A stretch of 64,000 nucleotides of DNA. Source: Thalassia testudinum. Taxonomy: Eukaryota; Streptophyta; Magnoliopsida; Alismatales; Hydrocharitaceae. The stretch covers positions 46,810,001 through 46,874,000 of the forward strand of contig JAZHRO010000039.1 of NCBI GenBank assembly GCA_037157565.1. The letters are read 5' to 3'. Position numbers and translations under genes: made by a program. Under the pieces are notes generated by a model. That model was not told where the DNA came from and did not search any database. It saw only the letters and a list, made by a program, of their open reading frames with translations. Every line of letters begins with the position of its first letter. Within the stretch, counting starts at the first letter, position 1. Positions 56,040-64,000 of the stretch are shown here, one piece after another.

Positions 56040-57079
56040 CCTACCTAGACAAAGAAGGCATCAAGAAGAAGAGTGGAGTTGGAGGTCACACAGAAATCAA
56101 AGAAACTGCAGCAGTACTCCTTGACGATATGTACTTGTAGGAATTCCATCTGTGGTAATGGTGATGATCGATAGAAAAGTATAGGGAACGTGGGCGATGA
56201 CTTCTTCTCCGGCAGATGGCAGGAGACATCGGCACCTCTGTTAACATGAGGAACATAATAATCTTCTCTGAAGGAGATATCAAATATGGATATAGCAAGG
56301 AAGCCCGGAGTTCCGTACAGGATGGCGCACATTCTGCCGCACCCGACTTCCAAAAGCTTGAAAGTGCACGATCTACCACTACCAGCCGGGTTCTCACGGG
56401 CATAACAAAAATATGTCACGCAGAACCTGCACCGCAGAGACATGGAGGCTATCATCGACAAGGTAGGCGCAAAGATAGGAGGTCCGATATTCGACAAAGA
56501 GGGCAACACGTGAGCCATCTTTCCTGCAGAAGCCTGGAAAGTCGCAAGGGACGCACTTGCCCATGGAAGGAAAGCGAACGTGGATGCTCTTCTCAAGGTT
56601 GGAAGCACATAGTGCCAGTGGGTCACCATTCGAGGTAATGGATGACCATCCTGTGGCCTATGATACAGTGAAAAAACCAATGAGGTTGGAGTGGACAGTG
56701 CTTAAACCACGGATGGAGATCGGACCCCTCCGAGACGGAATAATGGAAGGGTGGTGGGGGAGGAGGAGGAGGAGGAGGAAGGCGATTCCTCCCCCGACTC
56801 GTGCAACTCCAAGACCTCGAAGCTTGGCTCCTTGAGCTCCTTGCCTCGTTGAAATAACACACAGGTGTTGAGCACGTAGACCTTATTCCCATAAGTCTCG
56901 ACGACAGGTCCGGCCTTGGGGCCGCACATGAGGGGCGGCATGCTCCCGAGGGGAGGAATCTTGAACTGGGGATCGTCAAAGGGGTCGAACTCGTAGACGA
57001 GGTCACTTACCCACCCGAAGTCGAAGTGTACACACACCACACCCGGTTCCCGGAGTTTCTCGCCGCGAACCATGAACAT

Positions 57080-57110
<31 letters not shown>

Positions 57111-57640
57111 ATCAAGGATGATGATCATGATGATGGTGATGATTCGAGACGGAAGAAGCCCATGCCGACGGGGACGCAGCACTTACCCAAGTCGATCACG
57201 AAGGCGAACTTCGGTTTAGGTAGAGGTGCATCCTCCTCGTCCGACCTCGGGGAATCCTCCTTCTCCTCATCTGGTATCACTAGTTCGTCTGCATTGAGGT
57301 CGAGCCTGATGCCTATGAGATGATTATTCAAGTAGAGGCACAAGATTGGGGCGCCTCCTCCGTCCGACGTCATGTTGCAAAAAGCTCCTCCTCCTGTTAT
57401 TGTTGTTGTTGTTCTTCTTCTTCTTGTTCTTCTTATACAACTGTGATCACCCTTGGGAGGAGGAGGAAGTGAAAGCATGTGTATCGTCGAAGGGCGAGGG
57501 GAGAACAAGGTGGAGGAGGGATGATAGCTGCTGTTGTCGTCGAGATCGAGCCGAATGCCGTTGAGGCGTCCATCCAACCGCAAACAGAAGTTTCTGCCGC
57601 CTTAGGCGTTCTCCTCCCTCCGCCGCCTGACATTGGCTTT
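56040..57640 (-). pseudogene. Kelch/beta-propeller-like monocot protein, disrupted or with unresolved introns
   Basis: On the minus strand a frame from about 57,640 to 56,702 stays open except for one TGA at 57127-57125. It shows two related blocks (FCLRLDGRLNGIRLDL and LCLYLNNHLIGIRLDL), then KPKFAFVIDLG. A TTC microsatellite (57080-57109) encodes poly-Lys. A kelch-like block follows (GWVSDLVYEFDPFDDPQF, YGNKVYVLNTC). Later family-like pieces are in other frames: CVPCDFPGFCRKDGSRV…LCAYL (about 56,560-56,440) and TFKLLEVGCGRMCAILYG (about 56,375-56,320). The pattern (short blocks, then VYVL and a Gly-Ser-like C-terminal repeat) recalls uncharacterised monocot kelch-like or DUF1668-type proteins. 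The exact family is uncertain. Either it is a pseudogene or introns near 57.1 and 56.7 kb bypass the breaks. The TTC run is a likely cause of length variation. Confidence 0.45.
57080..57109. repeat. TTC microsatellite inside the kelch-like reading frame
   Basis: About ten consecutive TTC units on the plus strand read as a Lys run on the minus strand. It adjoins an in-frame TGA 15 bp upstream in gene sense. Confidence 0.9.
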
Positions 57641-57759
57641 TCTCGATAATCGCCATAGGTATCGAGAGGATGGGCGGGGGAGGCTTGGCACGGGACTTAG
57701 GCTTTTCTCGATAATGCCCCACTTTCCGCTGCTCGGCTGCTCCCCCGCTCGCTCTTCCT

Positions 57760-57790
<31 letters not shown>

Positions 57791-57959
57791 AGCCGTCTTT
57801 CCCCACTCTCTTTCTCTCTCTCTCTCTCCCCTTCACTTGATCAGTTGCCTTTTGTGTTTTTTTTTTTTCATTATATTTATTGTATTTATCAATAAAAATG
57901 GATTGTAGTATATGTCAATTGAACACGTAGTATTAAATTTTTAATTTGAAATATCCATT
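57641..57959. other. CT-rich upstream region of the minus-strand gene
   Basis: CT dinucleotide runs (57765-57828) and a T-run mark a possible promoter/leader of the minus gene, or the CT-rich head of the adjacent repeat array. The CT-rich block with CCCCTTCACTTGATCA recurs at about 59,600 as CCCCTTTACTCGATCA. Confidence 0.35.
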
Positions 57960-59300
57960 GAGATTTTTTTTTTAATCAATATATTTTAATATAGTATCTT
58001 CCAATTCCATGAGAAAGAGGGAGAAATGGGTGGTAATATTTATTATAATGTGATGATAGAATATACGATCAACTTACAAATTCCTCCTCTATATCTTGAT
58101 ACTGAAATTTTTTTTCCCTCATCAATCACGCAGTAAAGTACAAGATCAAACACACTAGTCTATTCTTATATACTAAAGTTAGGTTTTAACCTTGTCATAT
58201 GCCAAGTCTCCCATGCTCCCTCCCCTTCCCACCCCTCCGACCTTCTTTTTCTCTCGGTTACCTTTTATTTATTTTTTATTTATCTATTGGAAAGCCCTCC
58301 TGCCTTGATCATTTACCTTTTTTTATTACATTTATCTATTGAAAAGTTATTATGCTTATTAATAAAGATGGGTAATCACGTAGTATTTAGATTTATATCC
58401 TTTTTTCATCAATATATTTTAATATATTATCTTCCAATTGAATGAAGAGGGAGGGAGAAATGGGAGAAAGTATTCATTATAACGTGGATGATAGAATACA
58501 TGATCAACTTACAAAATCTTCCTTTGTATTTTGATGTTAAGAGTATTAATTACAATGATACCATTTAATGAGGTATATCTTTTTTCCCCTCATTCGCCTC
58601 GCAGCGAAGCGTGGAGCCAAACATACTAGTACTAACTAGAGCAGGGTTTTTATTCCTGCCGTGTGTCAACTCTCCACCCCCTCTTCCCCTGCCTCTCACT
58701 CACTCCATGTGCTACCCCCTCCCCATCTCCTCTCTCTCCCCCCCTCACTCAGTCACATGTTTGCAGTTAAGTTTTGTTTATCTTTTTTCTCTTGTTAAAT
58801 TAAAGGTGAATGAAAAAATATAATTGATTTTTATTTTTTTCTCTCTCATCAAATTAAGGGTGAAGACAAAAAAATCATTTGCATGTATCACCTAATTCTA
58901 ATAACTATTTCTCCTTTAATCATAATATAAATATATGAGTTGTGTATTTTTGTGTGACTTTTATTTTTACAAGTAATTTTAATATGTCCAAAAGGTAGAT
59001 TTAATTGTGTCGTTCCATATGTGTGATAGATCCTATTTATTTATATATTTATCTTATAGGCAAGAAATTACCTTTTTTTTTAATAATTTACTTTGTATGA
59101 AGTATTGTCATTATATATTAATGGCATCAGATATAAGGATGTAAATAGGGTTAGATTTGTTTGAATTTGCATATTTATTTTTAAATTTAATACCCATATG
59201 TACATGTCCTACCGACTCTACGTGAATTTTGATATCTTTCTTTCTCTATTATTTTTTCCTCATCAATCCCACAACAAAGTTCAGGATCAAACATACTAGT
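57960..59300 (+). repeat. Array of diverged repeats with Helitron-like CTAG ends
   Basis: Three places end with the same roughly 43-bp signature finishing CTAG followed by T: 58155-58158, 58626-58629 and 59296-59299. The signature is CCTCAT…GCAG…GATCAAACAYACTAG. The second copy has GC-rich complementary words (CCTCGC…GCGTGG) just before the end, as Helitron 3' hairpins do. The segments 57960-58158 and 58405-58629 are clearly homologous (TCAATATATTTTAATATA, ATCTTCCAATT). The sequence after the first end starts TCTATTCTTATATACTA, reminiscent of Helitron 5' TC starts. No Rep/helicase coding is present. Confidence 0.5.
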
Positions 59301-60566
59301 ATGGTTGTAAAATAGAATTTAATTGAAGACTTTACCCTATTGAATATTATAGGTAAAACTCAACCAACTCATTTACAAATGAGATGTGTTCGAGTTTTAT
59401 TTCCAATGTCCTAACAAAATGAATTCTTTTGTCTGACTGGCTTACCATATATGTATATATATACTCAAATATTCTTAACTATTAAGTGAATCTTATACTA
59501 GAATCTTTATAATTCTTTATTTAATTTATTTAATTTACTAAAGCATGATCTTGACGCATGGTAGTCCTCCACCCCCTCCCTCACTCCCCGCTCTCTCTCT
59601 CTCTCCCCTTTACTCGATCACATGTTTTGCGATTGAGTTTTACTTTTCTTTAATCATAATTTGTTCCATCAAAAAGAGGAAATCTCATTGTCAATTATCC
59701 TTTAGCATAAATTTTTGCCGTGACAAGGATGAGAGTTCTTCTTAGCAAGAATTCAAGAGATATTGATCGGATCTTATAAGTAATCAGATAGGCAATCACA
59801 AGAAAGATAGGAGAATTGGTGACTCAGTTTCACGGTAAGGGGTGTACATCTAAAGGGAGGACAATGTTGCTAGCGGAAAACTATGCGATCGAAGTTGGAT
59901 TTGAAAAATTCGTCGTTGTAGTTCGATTTGTGAAGAAATTCGTCAATAGATAAATTTATACTGAAACTCTAAGAATTTCGGGTCGAACACAGGGAGGCAG
60001 ACATTTGATTCAATACCGCGTTTGTTTAATTGTCACGAAGCAGATTAGCTAGTTAAATTGAATCTAAACTAACTATCTACTTAAAGAATAAAGAATAGAA
60101 GACAGAGAGAGAATATTACAAATAAAGACAAAAGAGAGGTAGAATAAACATGGATTTCACTATCACAAGTTGATGTTTATTACAATTACAACTACCCACT
60201 ATACTAGAAGCGGGAAATCTACGCTAAAAAGTGGTAAAAGAGAAGGTAGAGAGAAGCTATCCTCCTCGATGACTGCTTAGAGGACGAGCCGGACGGGACG
60301 ACACCTAGAAGACGGAGGACGGAGTGAGAAGAAGGAGGACGAAGTAGGAAGAAGCGGGAACGAGGCAGCACATCGTCGTCGTCGCGGGATCCACATTTGG
60401 AACGAGGGTGAGAAAATTGGATTTGGCTTTAGAGTAGCATCCTGGGTGTGTGACAAGCTTCTCTTGAGCTTTAGAGAGGGAGAGAGGTGAAGGAAGGGAT
60501 GAGAATTTCGTAGAGTAGGGGTCTCCTTTTATAGTTGCAAGGATAGGGGACAATTTAGTCATTATA
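59301..60566. other. AT-rich flank and unassigned sequence
   Basis: The stretch 59,301-59,760 continues the CT-rich and AT-rich repeat material. The stretch 59,790-60,560 has GGGTCGAACACAGGGAGG at about 59,981, followed by A-rich and GA-rich sequence. This wording is common in plant LTR interiors, but no ends were found. The minus frame 60562-60305 has no recognised domain. Confidence 0.3.
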
Positions 60567-61609
60567 TGTTAAGACCCAAGACATCAAACGCTTTGTAAGA
60601 CGTCTGGGAGTTGGTCTAGATGTCTGGAATTAAATTTTTGCAACGTACGATTGCAAGTCTGCATGCATGTGCGCACAGACTACGCCCGCCGACCTACAGG
60701 CATCCCTCCTTCCATTTTTCTCTCTCCTCGACGCCTTCAAATACTCTCTTCCTTCCCTCTCCCTCACCACCACTTCACCGTCTCCTCCTTCTTCTCCAGT
60801 GTTGGCGTGAGAGCGAGAGAGCGAGGGCAGCAGCTGCTACCGGGTGCGCGCGGGGAGGAGGAGGTGTAGCGAGAGGGAGAAGAGGCTGAGCGCGTGAGGA
60901 AGAGAGAGCGAACTCGCTAGAGCTGCCCAGGGCCGGCCGACGAGCGCGTGCAGCGGGAGCGTAGTGCTGGGGGGGTGTTGCTGCATCTCAAGTAGCAGGC
61001 GAGCGTGGCGCGGTGCGGCAGTGCGCACCAAGCGGAAGGCGAGGAGGTCCTAGTTCTGGGAAAATTTCCCAGAATCAGACGTCTGGACCTACGTCCAGAC
61101 AGCGTAGGGGTCGTCTGGAGTGAGGTCCAGACGTTTGAAAGGTACGATATTCTCATCCTCCTCTTTCTTGCAGACGTGGCCATGCAGGCCGTTCCGCCGA
61201 AGGTTCTGAGATGTGTCGCGTTGAGAGTGGTTGCATACGCGTGCGGGTTCCGTTCGGGAAGGCGCGAGGACATGCCCTCCCACACAGATCAGACGTTTGG
61301 GCACAGCACCAGACGGCGGAGAGAGTCTCCAGACATCCGGAGTGACAGTCGAACGTCTGGAACTAGGTCCAGATGGTTCAGCGGGATCCTGGACGTCTGA
61401 AGAACAGCGCAAAAGTGAGGTATGATCTGAACCATCGTTTAAGACGTCTAGAAGGTGTTCCAGACGTCTGATTTGGGACAGAGTTGTCGTTTTTGACTCG
61501 TTTAGGGTCCGTTCGAAGTCTGATTTCCGCGTTTAAAATTTCGTTCTTCTCAGAATTAGTTCCTCTACTTGTTTAAAGTACTTGTATCCTGATTTTAGTA
61601 GTTCCTTGT
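60567..61609 (+). mobile_element. 5' part of a Gypsy-family LTR, plus orientation
   Basis: It starts TGTTAAGACC at 60567. It carries palindromes (AGACGTCTGGG near 60598, CAGACGTCTGG near 61077, a late inverted pair at 61443-61470), a CT-rich leader and GAGGTATGATC, which resembles the donor-like word in other LTRs. It stops at 61609 where a minus-oriented LTR begins, so it was probably interrupted by that insertion. The likely target duplication CTTGT (61605-61609) cannot be confirmed inside the window. Confidence 0.75.
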
Positions 61610-64000
61610 TGTAACGACCCGGTTCCCGAGTCCCTACGAGACACGAGAATCGGACCGACTCGACTAATCCCAAGACCTAGTCGTCCAACGAGGAAGTAAC
61701 CAAAAGACAGTAAAATAAACCACATTCAGCATGAATATAACTAACGGTAAGAAAGTACAGCAGTAAGGAAAGAAACTACTACAGTAGGTACCACCACAAC
61801 AGTAAAACATCATTTATCATATAACAAGAACTGTAGGTAAAGAAGGTACAGCGGAAACAAAAACTACTCACTAGAACAGAAACAAAAGGGGTACAAAAGG
61901 CTGTGGTAACTCTACTGGACCCTACTCGGCCCAGCGTCCTCTGCAGCCGCCGACCCTGGCTGCTCAACACCTGGTCCTGAAAAAGGTAACGAGTGTAACA
62001 CGTCAGCAAAACGTTGAGTAGAGTGGCAAACTAACTAAAGGCAACAGTAGAGTGTACAGTAGCTGTTATGTTCTATTACTTCCTTTATTCACATCTTTCA
62101 ATTTTTTTCTCACTATTTCATTTATTTCTCAGGTCCTTTACTTGATCTCGAATGTCCTCGTGAGAACGATCTTGATTTCAGTCTTTTCCAAAAGTAGAAG
62201 TAGCACGTGGTGCTCTCCTGGCCGGGAGAGTCCCCCGTGGTGATCCTACCCTCAGTCAACCACCCCAAGGTCACTGACAGACGTAACGGTGACTACGGCA
62301 CGCGCGATAAACGCACAGGTAGTTAGCCCGCACTGGCACGCGGTCAGTCGTTTCCGTTAACGGGTGCGCCCAAAGCACAGCACGGAACCAGGGCAGAGCC
62401 CTCTCAGTAACAGGGGTCCAACCCCTCCACAGTAACCAAACCGGGGCCTTGCCCCTCCACAGTCCGCGCACCCTCGCCTGACTACCCTGGTTTGCCCTAG
62501 TGGGCCTAACAAGTCGGTGAAGGAGGCTAGCAGAACCCCGGGACCCGTGGGGTAGCTAGTACTCTCCTAACACTACTAGCTCTCCTCGGTACTACGTACA
62601 CGAGGGCCAACAAGTCGGTACAGAGCGGCCAATCCTAACCCCGGGTCCCTGGGGCGGCTGGCCCCACTCTGCACTAAACAGGTACAGGTACTTCCCTTGG
62701 TACTGCGTACCCAAGAGACAGTACAAACTACATCTCAGTTCCATTCCTTTTTCTTTCCAGGAGTTCCACTCCTAATTCCCCGTAGGGTTCCAGCTCTTTA
62801 TCTCAGAACATCATATGTTTCACTTTCCAGATTCACGTTCTCAAAATCCATGATCTCAAACATGTTTCTTTATTCATAACAGGCAGCTGTTAATTCAAAT
62901 TACAGGCAGCTTTATATTCCTTTCCATTTTTCCAAGACTGCAATATTATACATTCCACTAGTTTTTCCATCCTAAGATTCATGCCACATCCTAGGATCTA
63001 GCATACAACTAGTTTTCCAGCCCTAGGATTCATGCATCACCTAGGAGCTATCATTCCATACATTTCTCATTCCTAGGATTCATGCAATGTCCTAGATTTT
63101 AGTTATGGTTTCATACTTTAACAGATTTTATTGATAACTTAAGCCACTCTACCAGGTACAACGGGAGTAATGGGGGCGTGATCGGGAATCCCGCGTGCCT
63201 CCGCGACTCTCAAGACTGCAACTGAACGAGATCCTGTCACAAGGATGAAACACAAGGAGTGTCTCAAAATAGTGTATAGCTACTGTAGATGAGTAGAGGA
63301 ATTAATTCTGAAGAGAACGCAACTCGAATCACGGAAAACGGAGCCCGAACGGGCCCTAAACGGGTCGAAAAAGACGATACTGTGCAAAATCATACGTCTG
63401 GAACTCCTTCCAGACGTCTTAAAAAGTGGATCAGAGAATTACCTGTTCAGCGTGGTTTCCCAGACGTCCAGAAGTCTGCGGGGACGTCTGCCTAGATCCC
63501 ATACGTCCGATGGTCACTCCGGACGTCTGGAGGTCACTCCCGCCGTCTGGTACAACTCCCAGACGTCCGATTCGCAAAAGATGGCGAATCAGCGAACCTG
63601 CGCACAGCCAACCCCCCCTCCTCAGTACGGTCAGTCGTCAAGAAGGAAGAAGAAGGCGGAAACTCACCTTTCAGACGTCTGTATGATCTTACAGACGTCG
63701 ACCTTACCGTCTGGCTATCGACCCAGACGTCTGATTCTGGAAATTTTTCCAGAATCAGGGCCCTGCTCGGCCTCCGCTCGCGACGCCGCCCGCGTCGAAC
63801 CTCGCGCGTCTGCTGCTCAGCCCGCAGCAGGTCCCTCTCCGCGTCGCTCCGCGCCCCCTGCGCCCTCCGTCGGCCGGCCAAGCCGCTCCGGCGAGCTCGC
63901 CCTCACGGCAGAGCTCCGCCCTCGCACGCCGCACCTCCGCGCTCACTGCGGCCGCCGCTTGCTGCCCTCCCGTCCGCTCGCTCTCGCGCACAGGAAGGAG
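61610..64000 (-). mobile_element. Gypsy-family LTR, minus orientation, running off the window
   Basis: It begins TGTAACGACCCGGTTCC, matching the LTR termini at 36857 and 44601. It follows the same order: ACGTCAGCAAAACGTTGAG, GTGCTCTCCTGGCCGGGAG, CACTCTACCAG and the palindrome cluster 63390-63740. The purine/CT-rich leader in minus sense reaches the window end. About 2.4 kb is present, and the LTR start and any interior lie beyond 64000. It is a diverged subfamily. Confidence 0.8.

Noticed and set aside
56557..56835. 92-codon plus frame with a basic Arg run
   Set aside because: It is antisense to the kelch-like gene and its Arg run comes from GGA/GAG repeats.

Overview
The window reads as nuclear DNA of a flowering plant, most likely a monocot. 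One gene has a very GC-rich first exon and AT-richer later exons, genes are few, and most of the sequence is nested plant LTR retrotransposons and L1-type LINEs. No bacterial, plastid or mitochondrial gene was recognised, and I see no tRNA, rRNA or CRISPR array.

Left half (1-27.7 kb): after the tail of a long terminal repeat (1-1509) comes a three-exon gene on the + strand for a plant intracellular Ras-group-related LRR protein (PIRL, about 485 aa). Exon 1 (2666-3307) is separated from exons 2 and 3 (26722-26888, 26995-27643) by a 23.4 kb phase-0 intron. The intron holds a complete but dead Ty1/Copia element (4464-9506, minus strand, 5-bp target duplication GTCAC), several short-LTR non-autonomous elements (9873-10125, 11205-11341, 16254-18650), a possible solo LTR, a degenerate poly(A)-tailed LINE (about 20.8-25.95 kb), a LINE tail fragment and GC-rich palindromic repeats.

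Middle (27.7-53.7 kb): an AT-rich repeat island precedes a four-layer nest. A LINE (31.06-32.26 kb, continuing at 52.91-53.74 kb) is split by Gypsy element A (+ strand, TSD TGGAG). A contains Gypsy B (minus). B's LTR is split by Gypsy C (minus, 36857-46810, TSD CTGGG/CCGGG). All three belong to one family, best matching a Del/Tekay-like chromovirus, with unusually long LTRs of 2.7-3.0 kb. C keeps gag, protease, RT, RNase H and integrase order, but every reading frame is broken.

Right part (53.7-64 kb): a low-information stretch, a disrupted minus-strand gene resembling monocot kelch/beta-propeller proteins (about 56.0-57.64 kb), an array of Helitron-like ends (57.96-59.30 kb), and a second inverted pair of LTRs from the same Gypsy family (60567-61609 plus; 61610 to the window end, minus).

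The most unusual signal is inside these long LTRs. Every copy carries clustered 10-bp palindromes based on CAGACGTCTG, including a 28-bp inverted repeat (two 12-bp arms, 4-nt loop) kept in most copies. Decayed variants often match C-to-T change at the central CpG. The clusters lie on both sides of a telo-box and TATA promoter. The PIRL gene is the only evidently intact host gene here.
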